Part shown: piece by piece, positions 1-6,092 of the stretch
Layout of the letters: the number at the start of each line of letters is the position of its first letter
Position numbering within the stretch: position 1 is the stretch's first letter
DNA from: Neisseriaceae bacterium
GTDB taxonomy: Bacteria > Pseudomonadota > Gammaproteobacteria > Burkholderiales > Neisseriaceae
Reading direction: 5' to 3'
Assembly: GCA_030146285.1 (NCBI GenBank)
Contig: JASLBZ010000099.1
Location: 1-7,734, forward strand
DNA: 7,734 nucleotides
Position numbers and translations under genes: made by a program
The notes under the pieces: generated by a model
Databases searched by the model: none
What the model was told of the DNA's origin: nothing
The model's input: the letters and a program-made list of their open reading frames with translations, nothing else

Positions 1-306
1 TCCATTGAATTGAATATTGAGCATGATTCAAGCCGCAGCTTTATGTACGGTATTCGCATTCAAATGCGCTCTGCACCGGCATCCTTAGTGGATGACGACA
101 CCATGCCAAACTTGAAGCATGAAGAAACTTTTGAACCCATTTGTTATTTTGGTGATGGTCGCGAAGGCTACGATGTGCAATACATGCGTGAAGAAGAGTT
201 GATTACAGACATTATCAAACAATACGAGCGTTATTTGAGTCTGACTGAAAAAGAAAGTCATCACTTAATGACACAAGCGCCGATTGAAGATGATGCTACG
301 GAATAA
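1..306 (+). CDS. betT: BCCT-family choline/betaine transporter (BetT type), C-terminal fragment
   Basis: The reading frame is open from the first base (S-I-E-L...) and stops with TAA at 304-306, so only about the last 101 residues of a larger protein are present. The TTG at 10 is internal and not a start. The fragment matches the cytoplasmic C-terminal domain of BetT-type BCCT transporters: a FMYGI strand near residue 17, then FEPICYFGDGREGYDVQYM near 47-65, then an I-x-D-I-x-x-QYERYL helix. E. coli BetT has the comparable YDVMGW...DVLDQYERHL. In that family this soluble tail follows twelve membrane helices and takes part in osmotic control of proton- or sodium-driven choline uptake. The membrane part lies upstream of the window. 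The final stretch is acidic. The substrate (choline versus glycine betaine) cannot be decided from the tail alone. Confidence 0.78.
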   Translation, partial: SIELNIEHDSSRSFMYGIRIQMRSAPASLVDDDTMPNLKHEETFEPICYFGDGREGYDVQYMREEELITDIIKQYERYLSLTEKESHHLMTQAPIEDDATE

Positions 307-330
307 CAACACATTGTAGTATTTTCTTAA

Positions 331-360
331 AAAAAAGCTGCCTGATTAGGCAGCTTTTTT
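331..360 (+). terminator. Rho-independent terminator of betT
   Basis: A perfect 13-bp stem (331-343 with 348-360) closes on a GATT loop. It has a GC-rich core (GCTGCCT/AGGCAGC), flanking A and T runs, and a six-T tail. It lies 24 bases past the betT stop codon. The A run on the left could also make it work on the opposite strand, but no minus-strand gene ends here. Confidence 0.93.
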
Positions 361-409
361 CGTTATGCCTTTGAATAATACAAGTTCTAACTATGCAAGC
401 CGCATTTTT

Positions 410-437
410 TTGTTTATATTAATATAACTTTTAAAAT
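410..437 (+). promoter_or_regulatory. Weak candidate promoter for the lipoprotein gene
   Basis: TTGTTT (410-415) and TAAAAT (432-437) are 16 bp apart, which would start transcription around 444, almost at the ATG at 449. A TATAAC at 423-428 is another possible -10 but has no good -35. The AT richness of this stretch makes chance matches likely. Confidence 0.25.
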
Positions 438-448
438 TTTATGACAAC

Positions 449-1123
449 ATGCAAAACTCAACATTGACTTCACTTGCCATTACGGTGTTATTAACAATAT
501 CTTTAGCAGCCTGCAACAACAGCAATAATGACACCAGCAATATCGATAAAATTAACACCACAGCAGCATCACAAACAAACGTTAGTCTACCCATCAATAC
601 CCATGATACAGATGATTTGATTTTAGCTGACGATATGGATGATGCAGATGAAACATGGATGGCTAACAACAATCCAAATCAACCTTTGGACACCAGCGAG
701 ATTTTTCTTGCCAACGTGAATGCAGAGCTTGAAACCAAAAACCCAGAATTGGTCAGCCAAGACATGGTGATTATTACTGAGGGTAACATCCCAGGATTCT
801 TATACCAATTCTCCCCAACTTTAAGCTTGATTGCCCAAATGGACAGCAATCGAAACAAAGTAACAGCATTGGAATTTAACGCCCTGACATCAGCCAATCA
901 AAAACTAAGCCATGAACAATTTGATGTCATCTTGGCAGCCTTAACCACCTTTAGTCAGCAAAACCCCATTGCGATTGCCACTGAATTAAGCCAAGCCATA
1001 ACGGAACACAAAAAACACCCTAGCCAAGCAACTGAATTTTTTCTAGACGGCATTGAAGCCAAAGTGGAAATGACGGCAAAAAACACATTGAAACTGTCTG
1101 TTGAGCACCCCAAAGACAATTAA
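449..1123 (+). CDS. Hypothetical lipoprotein, 224 aa, function unknown
   Basis: I do not recognise this protein. It begins with a hydrophobic signal segment (about residues 6-21) ending in the lipobox L19-A20-A21-C22, so signal peptidase II processing and lipidation at Cys22 are expected. Asn at +2 is not an Asp retention signal, which by the E. coli rule suggests outer-membrane sorting. After the Cys come an Asn/Ser/Asp-rich linker and an acidic patch near residues 51-68 (DTDD, DDMDDADE), then a more ordered C-terminal region of about 150 residues that looks mixed alpha/beta. No catalytic motif is visible. The start is the only usable one: the frame has a stop at 425-427, and the ATG at 441 leads straight to a stop. 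Two oddities are no Shine-Dalgarno sequence before the ATG and no Lys or Arg in the signal n-region (MQNST). It is flanked by a terminator upstream and hairpins downstream, so it is probably a single-gene unit. Confidence 0.82.
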   Translation: MQNSTLTSLAITVLLTISLAACNNSNNDTSNIDKINTTAASQTNVSLPINTHDTDDLILADDMDDADETWMANNNPNQPLDTSEIFLANVNAELETKNPELVSQDMVIITEGNIPGFLYQFSPTLSLIAQMDSNRNKVTALEFNALTSANQKLSHEQFDVILAALTTFSQQNPIAIATELSQAITEHKKHPSQATEFFLDGIEAKVEMTAKNTLKLSVEHPKDN

Positions 1124-1135
1124 AACATCTCTCTT

Positions 1136-1154
1136 TAAAAACAATTTGTTTTTA
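1136..1154. repeat. Perfect 19-bp AT-rich inverted repeat after the lipoprotein gene
   Basis: TAAAAACAA at 1136-1144 is mirrored by TTGTTTTTA at 1146-1154 around a single T. As RNA this would fold as an 8-bp stem with a 3-base loop but only one G-C pair. It starts 12 bases after the lipoprotein stop. It may be a weak terminator, an mRNA 3' end element, or chance in AT-rich DNA. Confidence 0.4.
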
Positions 1155-1191
1155 TCCCTTTTGCTCGCAACTTTTCACATGCACAGAATCC

Positions 1192-1240
1192 AATAAGCCT
1201 ATGCCCTGTATCGTCTTGATACAGGCGCTTATTTTCTATT
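1192..1240 (+). terminator. Probable hairpin terminator between the lipoprotein gene and sotB
   Basis: The inner stem CCTGTATC/GATACAGG (1205-1212 with 1218-1225, loop GTCTT) is extended by an outer stem AATAAGC/GCTTATT (1192-1198 with 1227-1233), with an asymmetric internal loop between them. The outer arm runs into a T-rich tail (1232-1240). This is probably the end of the lipoprotein transcript. Because it sits just upstream of sotB it could instead be a leader or operator element. A poor promoter-like TTGATA (1216-1221) lies within it. Confidence 0.5.
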
Positions 1241-1287
1241 GTTAGGCCATCACCCACGCAACAGCAAAACACAATGTGCAATAGCAC

Positions 1288-1292
1288 AGGAG
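1288..1292 (+). promoter_or_regulatory. Shine-Dalgarno site that sets the sotB start
   Basis: AGGAG ends directly before the ATG at 1293 (zero spacing) but sits 6 bases before the ATG at 1299. It therefore supports 1299 and argues against both 1293 and the TTG at 1239. Confidence 0.8.
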
Positions 1293-1298
1293 ATGCTC

Positions 1299-2516
1299 AT
1301 GGAAACAGCCTTACACAATCAAACGCCACAAAACTCATGGCTTCCTGTTTTGATTTTGGCAACCTCAGCTTTTGTATTCAATACCACAGAGTTCGCACCC
1401 GTTGCTTTGTTAAGTGATATTGCAGCGAGTTTTGATATGAAGGTTGCCGACACCGGTCTGATGATCACCATATATGCATGGCTTGTGGCATTAACATCCT
1501 TACCCTTAATGTTATTGACCGGCAAAATGGAAAGGCGCAATTTATTGGCGATTGTCTTTATCTTGTTTATTATTGGCCATCTCATTTCAGGCATTGCTTG
1601 GAGTTTTTTAATCTTAATCTTTGGACGCATTATCGTTGCGTTTGCCCATGCAATTTTTTGGTCCATTACTGCGTCTCTTGCTGTTCGCTTAGCACCAAGC
1701 GGAAAAAGAATGCAGGCACTGGGGTTATTGGCAACAGGCACGGCTATTGCCACAGTTTTAGGCTTACCCATTGGCCGTGTGATTGGTCAAATGTGGAACT
1801 GGCGCGTGACTTTTTTGTGCATTGGTGCCATTGCCATCGTAACCTTGATCGGCTTGTTTTTGTATCTGCCTAAATTACCCAGCCAAGACTCAGGCAACCT
1901 GAAAAGCATCCCCATCTTATTGAAAAAACCAGCTTTGGTGGGTATTTTTGTGGTTACTGTTTTGATTATTACCGCCCATTTTGCAGCCTACAGTTACATT
2001 GAACCTTTTGCGCAAAACATTGCTAAGATGAGCGATGATTTCACAACACTGTTATTGTTGATTTTTGGGGGTGCTGGAATCATTGGCAGCTGGATATTCA
2101 GCCGCTTCAATGCACAGCATCCCAAGCCTTTTCTAATCTACGCTCACATTGTGGTTGTCTTGTGTTTGCTAACACTGTTGCCCATGGCTTTACACCCCTC
2201 TTCATTCATGGCATTGGTATTAATTTGGGGGGTAGCAATCACCTGTATCGGTTTGGCATTGCAAGTGAAGGTGCTTGACTTAGCGCCCGAAGCAACCGAT
2301 GTGGCCATGTCGATTTACTCGGGCATCGTCAACATTGGCATTGGCGGTGGTGCACTCCTGGGGAATATCATTATCCTGCAAGCAGGCATGAAAAATATTG
2401 GCTTTGTCAGTGCTTTCTTTGCTCTAATGGCTTTGGCCGTTATTGTGTACTTGTTCAAGCATTATCAAACTGCTTTTGCACCCATGGATACCGTTGTCCC
2501 TGATGATTTGGCATGA
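1299..2516 (+). CDS. sotB: Sugar efflux transporter SotB (YdeA family, MFS)
   Basis: This 405-residue inner-membrane MFS protein has about twelve hydrophobic segments. It matches E. coli SotB (396 aa), which exports arabinose and related sugars or IPTG by proton antiport and limits sugar build-up. Hallmarks in order: FNTTEF at 27-32 in helix 1; LLSDIAASF before helix 2; the loop 2-3 basic motif G75-K-M-E-R-R80; the AFAHAIFWSITASLA segment at 114-128 in helix 4; AAYSYIEPF and GGAGIIGS in the second half; LQVKVLDLAPEATDVAM and the glycine-rich NIGIGGGALLGN near the C-terminus. The ATG at 1299 is chosen because AGGAG lies 6 bases upstream; a longer frame from TTG 1239 lacks a site. The physiological substrate here is inferred only from the family. 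It ends at a terminator shared with the convergent tyrP. Confidence 0.92.
   Translation: METALHNQTPQNSWLPVLILATSAFVFNTTEFAPVALLSDIAASFDMKVADTGLMITIYAWLVALTSLPLMLLTGKMERRNLLAIVFILFIIGHLISGIAWSFLILIFGRIIVAFAHAIFWSITASLAVRLAPSGKRMQALGLLATGTAIATVLGLPIGRVIGQMWNWRVTFLCIGAIAIVTLIGLFLYLPKLPSQDSGNLKSIPILLKKPALVGIFVVTVLIITAHFAAYSYIEPFAQNIAKMSDDFTTLLLLIFGGAGIIGSWIFSRFNAQHPKPFLIYAHIVVVLCLLTLLPMALHPSSFMALVLIWGVAITCIGLALQVKVLDLAPEATDVAMSIYSGIVNIGIGGGALLGNIIILQAGMKNIGFVSAFFALMALAVIVYLFKHYQTAFAPMDTVVPDDLA
1892..1903 (+). other. DNA-uptake-sequence-like 12-mer (11/12) inside sotB
   Basis: AGGCAACCTGAA differs at one central base from the Kingella-type uptake sequence AGGCAGCCTGAA. It encodes G-N-L-K at a place where E. 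coli SotB has a similar S-G-S-L-K-S, so coding constraint alone could explain it. Confidence 0.2.
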
Positions 2517-2526
2517 TAAATGGCAT

Positions 2527-2557
2527 AAAAAAATACCACCTTAGCGGTGGTATTTTT
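2527..2557. terminator. Bidirectional terminator between sotB and tyrP
   Basis: A perfect 12-bp stem (2529-2540 with 2546-2557; core TACCACC/GGTGGTA) closes on a five-base loop TTAGC. A seven-A run on the left and a five-T run on the right give U-tracts on both strands. It starts 11 bases after the sotB stop and serves convergent sotB (+) and tyrP (-). Confidence 0.93.
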
Positions 2558-2558
2558 A

Positions 2559-2570
2559 TTCAGGCTGCCA
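2559..2570 (-). other. DNA-uptake-sequence-like 12-mer (11/12) beside a terminator
   Basis: The minus strand reads TGGCAGCCTGAA, one base off AGGCAGCCTGAA (first position only). It sits in the convergent gap next to the terminator, a usual place for uptake sequences in Neisseriaceae. The assignment depends on the organism and on genome-wide frequency. Confidence 0.4.
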
Positions 2571-2604
2571 TGGACACAAACGCCTAAGCAATCTTGACAG
2601 CCAA

Positions 2605-3786
2605 TCAGTTGGCAAAAAACAGCTGCACGACCACAATCACCAAGGACAAAACCCACAAATAAGCAAACAAACAAGATTGCAAAAGTGACGGTGCTTCACC
2701 AGCTTGCTGTTGTGCTTTTCTTAACATTAACATGGGCATAATCAATGCCAAAACCACCAAAGAAATCGAAGCATAGCCCAATGCCAAAATAAATCCTTCA
2801 GGGTAGTACAATGCAAACAACAATGGCGGGATAAATGTTAATGCCATAGAGCTGATGCTATGGCGAACAACCAAAGCGTTGCGGCCTAAGTCCCGAATAT
2901 AATCTCGCAGTGCCATCGCCACGCCCCAAAAAGACGTTAAAATCGCAGCAGAAGCAAAGATATTAAAAGATACTTTAATCACTTCTGAGTCTTGTATAGA
3001 GCGTATGCTTTTTAATAACCCCTCTAGACCAGAATTGCTATTCAAAATATGGGTAAAAACAGTTGTTGGAATATTGCCTAAAATGGTCAATTCCCAAACA
3101 AAGTACAAGACCAAAGGAATGCTACTGCCAATAAAAAAGACCCATTTTAATTGCTTTAAATTACCATCAAGATATTTAACCAAACTGGGAATCACCACAT
3201 AAAAGCCAAAGGATGTGAAGATGACAGGCAATGTTGCCAAAACCGGCAAAACCGTTTTGGGCGTATGTTGCAAGTTATGTATTTCAATCTGTGGCAACAA
3301 CATACCAATAACCAAGCACAAGAATACCAATTGAATACTGAACACCGCCTTGGTACCAATATCAATCCACCGTGTTCCAAATGCAATCACACCGCCAAAA
3401 ACCAATGAAAACAAAATGGCAGGCGCAGCAGTGGGAACAGGATGCCCTAACCACATTTCGAGCAAGCCTTTTAATATCTCACCGCCTCCGGTGATGTAGG
3501 CACTAACCAACGCATACATTAAGGTCAGCATGCTCAATGCGGTGACCACAGCACCTTTGTTACCCAAATACTTAATGGTTAGGGTGTTTAAGCCATCGGT
3601 TGGTTTGTTGTATCGATAAACATCGACCAACAGTGTTGATGTGTAAAACATGGCAAACCAAATGGCCATCAAAATTAGGCTGATAAAACCAAAACCCACA
3701 TCCGCCGACACAATGGGCATGGCCAACATTCCTGCTCCAATGGTGGTTCCTGCCACAATAAGAATACTGCCAATAATTTTTTGCAT
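2605..3786 (-). CDS. tyrP: Tyrosine/aromatic amino acid permease TyrP (HAAAP family)
   Basis: This 393-residue inner-membrane protein has about eleven hydrophobic segments, close to the 403 residues of E. coli TyrP, which it resembles along its length. TyrP imports tyrosine with protons. Signature features: GTTIGAGMLAMP at 13-24 (the unwound helix 1 region of the APC fold), MYALVSAYITGGGE at 90-103, PVIFTSFGF at 187-195, KYLDGN at 204-209 and the late LALGYASISLVVLALI segment. Where E. coli TyrP and Mtr read FGFHG(S/N)VPS, this protein has FGFYVVIPS, so the conserved His-Gly is replaced. Substrate choice between tyrosine and other aromatics is therefore less certain. The ATG at 3784-3786 has only a weak AAGG (3800-3803) about 13 bases upstream. 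No TyrR box is recognisable. It is convergent with sotB. Confidence 0.88.
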   Translation of the reverse strand: MQKIIGSILIVAGTTIGAGMLAMPIVSADVGFGFISLILMAIWFAMFYTSTLLVDVYRYNKPTDGLNTLTIKYLGNKGAVVTALSMLTLMYALVSAYITGGGEILKGLLEMWLGHPVPTAAPAILFSLVFGGVIAFGTRWIDIGTKAVFSIQLVFLCLVIGMLLPQIEIHNLQHTPKTVLPVLATLPVIFTSFGFYVVIPSLVKYLDGNLKQLKWVFFIGSSIPLVLYFVWELTILGNIPTTVFTHILNSNSGLEGLLKSIRSIQDSEVIKVSFNIFASAAILTSFWGVAMALRDYIRDLGRNALVVRHSISSMALTFIPPLLFALYYPEGFILALGYASISLVVLALIMPMLMLRKAQQQAGEAPSLLQSCLFAYLWVLSLVIVVVQLFFAN

Positions 3787-4245
3787 ATGTTTTAGGTTGC
3801 CTTAAAAGCAACAGTTATTCATCCATCAAATAAATAGGTGTTTATTGTTAAATTAGTGTTACGGCAGCTTCTGGGGATACAAGCAGTCTTAGTTTTTAAC
3901 CCACTTAATACCCAAAAAACAAAATATCTGTCTAGAACACAGTATGAACATGAAATAAAAAGAATATATCGCAACAAAATAGCTTCTATTATAAGTCAAA
4001 TCCATATAAGTTGCTTTGCTATTCCTTTTAAAGTCATTTAACACACCTTTAGAATGACCAAGACCCAAAAATCTGACCATATGCAATTGTGCTATCAAAT
4101 AATGTTAAAATACTTTATTCTTGTTTCAAGAACCGATAATCATTTTCTCAGAACATCTGATTTTAAAGCCATTGTAGAATCAAAATATTAAAGAGAAAAA
4201 AATATCAATACATTCTAATAAAAATACCTATTGGCTATTTTATTC
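3787..4245. other. Long AT-rich intergenic region upstream of tyrP and the 117-aa gene
   Basis: No convincing gene lies here. Overlapping weak frames on both strands (about 3838-4041 plus, 3889-4098 minus) lack ribosome sites and look non-coding. A perfect TATAAT faces tyrP at 3988-3993 (minus), but 17 bp upstream there is only AAGCAA, and it would give a leader near 195 bases. Composition is clearly more AT-rich than the flanking genes. It could hold regulatory DNA for both neighbours, a small RNA, or decayed sequence. Confidence 0.5.
4118..4132. repeat. 15-bp dyad TTCTTG-TTT-CAAGAA
   Basis: A perfect 6-3-6 inverted repeat begins inside the 11-mer TTTATTCTTGT (4114-4124). The same 11-mer recurs at 4239-4249, where it leads into the second 15-bp dyad next to the TATAAT at 4261. 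It may be a regulator site or chance in AT-rich DNA. Confidence 0.4.
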
Positions 4246-4266
4246 TTGTGCAAAGCACAATATAAT
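4246..4266 (+). promoter_or_regulatory. Candidate promoter with operator-like dyad for the 117-aa gene
   Basis: A perfect TATAAT lies at 4261-4266. It is directly preceded by a perfect 15-bp dyad, TTGTGC-AAA-GCACAA (4246-4260), filling most of the -35/-10 spacer. No good -35 hexamer sits 16-18 bp upstream (TTTTAT at 4238-4243 is the best). That suggests either an activator-dependent promoter or a repressor site blocking polymerase. The inferred start near 4273 gives a leader of about 43 bases. Confidence 0.55.
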
Positions 4267-4300
4267 ATTTTTGATAGGCTAAGAGTGATCAACATTGAAA

Positions 4301-4307
4301 GGTGAGG
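4301..4307 (+). promoter_or_regulatory. Shine-Dalgarno site that sets the start of the 117-aa gene
   Basis: GGTGAGG lies 8 bases before ATG 4316. A longer frame from TTG 4295 would place this site inside the coding sequence, so 4316 is preferred. A second in-frame ATG follows at once (4319). Confidence 0.75.
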
Positions 4308-4315
4308 ATAAACAC

Positions 4316-4669
4316 ATGATGCAAATGGAAATGATGCAACACCTAAGAGCCCTCTTATTGGATTTACAAGAATACTCTGAAACAACTGCGTATGTGCAAG
4401 CACAACAAGAAAATGAAGTGGACAACGAAGATTTGCCACAAGTGAACATCATGTTATCGCGTCTGCATCAAATCATACAAAAACTCAATAACACCCCAAA
4501 AACATCTGAATTACAGAGCAGTCTAAAACAACTGTACCAAGGCTTTAATCAAAATCCAAAAACAGAAGGCTCAGTGCTTCAAGCAGCCAAAGACACCAAA
4601 CAATGGAATGTGCAGTTAATTCAGGCTGCCTTACACAATACTCAAAAAATACTTAGTGTTAAAAATTAA
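4316..4669 (+). CDS. Hypothetical small helical protein, 117 aa
   Basis: I do not recognise this protein. It has no signal peptide, no membrane segment and no cysteine, so it is probably cytoplasmic. It is rich in Gln, Asn, Leu and Lys, with only one Trp, and looks largely alpha-helical. Likely helices cover residues about 5-27, 40-63, 67-80 and 90-114, broken by an acidic loop (NEVDNEDLP) and NTPK and NPKTEG turns. The N-terminus is unusually Met-rich (MMQMEMM), leaving several possible starts; GGTGAGG 8 bases upstream favours ATG 4316. It has its own dyad-containing promoter and ends at a strong terminator shared with the convergent polyamine-binding gene, so it is a single-gene unit. The good ribosome site, promoter and terminator support it as real. 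No function can be assigned. Confidence 0.78.
   Translation: MMQMEMMQHLRALLLDLQEYSETTAYVQAQQENEVDNEDLPQVNIMLSRLHQIIQKLNNTPKTSELQSSLKQLYQGFNQNPKTEGSVLQAAKDTKQWNVQLIQAALHNTQKILSVKN
4620..4631 (-). other. Exact Kingella-type DNA uptake sequence
   Basis: The minus strand reads AGGCAGCCTGAA, identical to the 12-mer uptake dialect I recall for Kingella-like Neisseriaceae. It lies within the 3' part of the 117-aa gene, encoding I-Q-A-A. By simple base counting an exact specified 12-mer is unlikely in 7.7 kb, though several dialects exist and Neisseriaceae normally carry more copies than seen here. Confidence 0.5.
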
Positions 4670-4687
4670 ACACATGAGCACCACAAT

Positions 4688-4721
4688 AACAAAACCCCAC
4701 TGGATTCAGTGGGGTTTTGTT
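4688..4721. terminator. Bidirectional terminator between the 117-aa gene and the PotF-like gene
   Basis: A perfect 15-bp stem (4688-4702 with 4707-4721; core CCCCACTG/CAGTGGGG) closes on a GATT loop. TTTTGTT follows the stem core on both strands. It lies 18 bases past the 117-aa stop and about 35 bases past the stop of the convergent minus-strand gene, so it can end both transcripts. Confidence 0.93.
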
Positions 4722-4756
4722 GGTGGACGTCAAGTAACATCAATCGGTAATCAAGA

Positions 4757-5950
4757 TCATGGTTCTGCTTTCGTTCCTGTCTTTTTATTGGGTTTGGCTG
4801 TCGATTTCACTTCACGCCACAATTGACTGGACAGTTTTACACCTTCTTGCGTCATGGGTTTCATCACAAAGCCATTTTTAAGAATGTCTTCCGTTAAGAA
4901 AATGGTTTCACTTTTGGCGTATTTCGGGTTCATGAGCGCTCTGGCTTCTTTGACTGCTGGAGCATAGGTAACAAAATCAGCATTGGCAGCAGCCACTTTG
5001 GGATCCAAAGTGTAATCAATGTATTTGTGAGCATTCAAAACATTTTGGGCATCCACTGGAATGGTCCAAGCATCGACCCAGATACCAAAACCTTTTTTAG
5101 GAATCAACACAGCAATATTTTGGGCAGACTTGGGATTACGTGTTTGCTCTGCCCGATTCGCTGCAATGTTCAAATCACCATTAAAACCCAAAGCCACACA
5201 AACATCACCATGCGCCAAATCATCGATGTAGTTTGAACTGAAGTGTCGATAATCCTTTTTCACTTTTTTCAGCAAATCTGCTGCCGCCTTTAAATCTTCC
5301 GGATTACTGCTATTGGTTGGCTTACCCAAATACATCAATACCATAGGGAACACATCTGTTGGACTGTCTAAAATACTGATGCCACAAGATTTAAGCTTGC
5401 TGGTATAGTCTGGATTGAACAACAAATCCCATTCATTATTGGGCATTTTCCCACCCAATGCTTTTTTCACTTGATCAACATTAATACCAATGGTGGTAAT
5501 GCCCCAAAAATAAGGCACAGCATATTCATTGTCTGCATCCACTTGCGCCATCAATTTTAGCAATTGCGGATCAATATTTTTGTAATTTTGAATCAAACTT
5601 TTATCAATTTTTTGGTATGTGCCCGATTCAACTTGATGGCTGATCTGAGCAAGACTGGGCACCACCACATCGTACCCTGATTTTCCAGTAATAATTTTAT
5701 CTTCTAACATCTCATTGCTGTCATACAGATCATAATCAACCAGTATTTTATTCTTTTTTTCAAACTCACTAATGATTTTTGGGTGCACATAATCTGACCA
5801 ATTGAAAATATTCAATTTATTGGTTTGCTCCAATTCAGCAGCTTTGGCTACTTTTTTTCGTGGTGTTTGTGCGCCCATATCCGACTGCGATTCAACACAA
5901 GCCACAAGCAGCATTGATGCTACTGCCAAGAACAAAAGATTTTTGTACAT
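4757..5950 (-). CDS. potF: PotF-like polyamine-binding lipoprotein, paralogue A
   Basis: This 397-residue periplasmic-binding-protein lipoprotein has a signal segment ending in lipobox L15-V-A-C18, then a basic linker (RKKVAKAAELEQ). The fold follows E. coli PotF throughout: NWSDY at 50-54, YDSNE at 76-80, the GKSGYDVVVPS stretch to 99, YAVPYFWG at 143-150, LKSCGISILDSP at 186-197, YIDDLAHGDVCVALGF at 241-256 and D293. These proteins capture putrescine or spermidine for an ABC importer. Aligned with E. coli PotF pocket residues, W37, S38, D39, S85, D247, D278 and Y314 are kept (W51, S52, D53, S99, D259, D293, Y329). W244 is Phe256, E185 is Asp199 and F276 is Trp291. Cys189 and Cys251 match the PotF cysteine pair. 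A Lys-rich tail ends the protein. AAGGGGA 7 bases before ATG supports the start. No importer subunits are in view. Confidence 0.9.
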   Translation of the reverse strand: MYKNLLFLAVASMLLVACVESQSDMGAQTPRKKVAKAAELEQTNKLNIFNWSDYVHPKIISEFEKKNKILVDYDLYDSNEMLEDKIITGKSGYDVVVPSLAQISHQVESGTYQKIDKSLIQNYKNIDPQLLKLMAQVDADNEYAVPYFWGITTIGINVDQVKKALGGKMPNNEWDLLFNPDYTSKLKSCGISILDSPTDVFPMVLMYLGKPTNSSNPEDLKAAADLLKKVKKDYRHFSSNYIDDLAHGDVCVALGFNGDLNIAANRAEQTRNPKSAQNIAVLIPKKGFGIWVDAWTIPVDAQNVLNAHKYIDYTLDPKVAAANADFVTYAPAVKEARALMNPKYAKSETIFLTEDILKNGFVMKPMTQEGVKLSSQLWREVKSTAKPNKKTGTKAEP

Positions 5951-6063
5951 ATTGTCTTCCCCTTAAAAAACCATCAATATCCCAATCATTATTGATATTA
6001 TTTTGATTTAGGAAAATCTCCATTTGCCAATGAAACACATAGAAAAATAAAAAACCATATGGT

Positions 6064-6092
6064 ATTTAACATTGCCGGGCAAAATATGACAA
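6064..6092 (-). promoter_or_regulatory. Sigma-70 promoter of PotF paralogue A
   Basis: On the minus strand TTGTCA (6087-6092) and TTAAAT (6064-6069) are separated by exactly 17 bp. Transcription would start near 6057, giving a leader of about 107 bases. A perfect 10-bp palindrome, ACCATATGGT (6054-6063), covers the predicted start point and could be an operator. Paralogue B has the same two hexamers with the same spacing. Confidence 0.65.

Noticed and set aside
504..515. Near match (11/12) to another Kingella uptake dialect, AAGCAGCCTGCA
   Set aside because: It encodes the lipobox Leu-Ala-Ala-Cys, so coding constraint explains it, and it is a different dialect from the other copies.
1239..1298. 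Upstream extension of sotB from TTG 1239
   Set aside because: No ribosome site, residues unlike the family N-terminus, and AGGAG sits 6 bases before ATG 1299.
1319..1873. Long frames overlapping sotB on the opposite strand and in another plus frame
   Set aside because: They are shadows of a gene with strong family similarity along its whole length.
3838..4098. Overlapping frames on both strands in the AT-rich gap
   Set aside because: No ribosome sites, unconvincing residue composition, and the two strands contradict each other.
4295..4315. TTG start at 4295 for the 117-aa gene
   Set aside because: It has no ribosome site of its own, and GGTGAGG would fall inside the coding sequence.
1308..4639. 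12-mer GCCTTACACAAT repeated at 1308-1319 and 4628-4639
   Set aside because: Both copies encode A-L-H-N in frame in unrelated genes, and the flanks do not match; probably chance.
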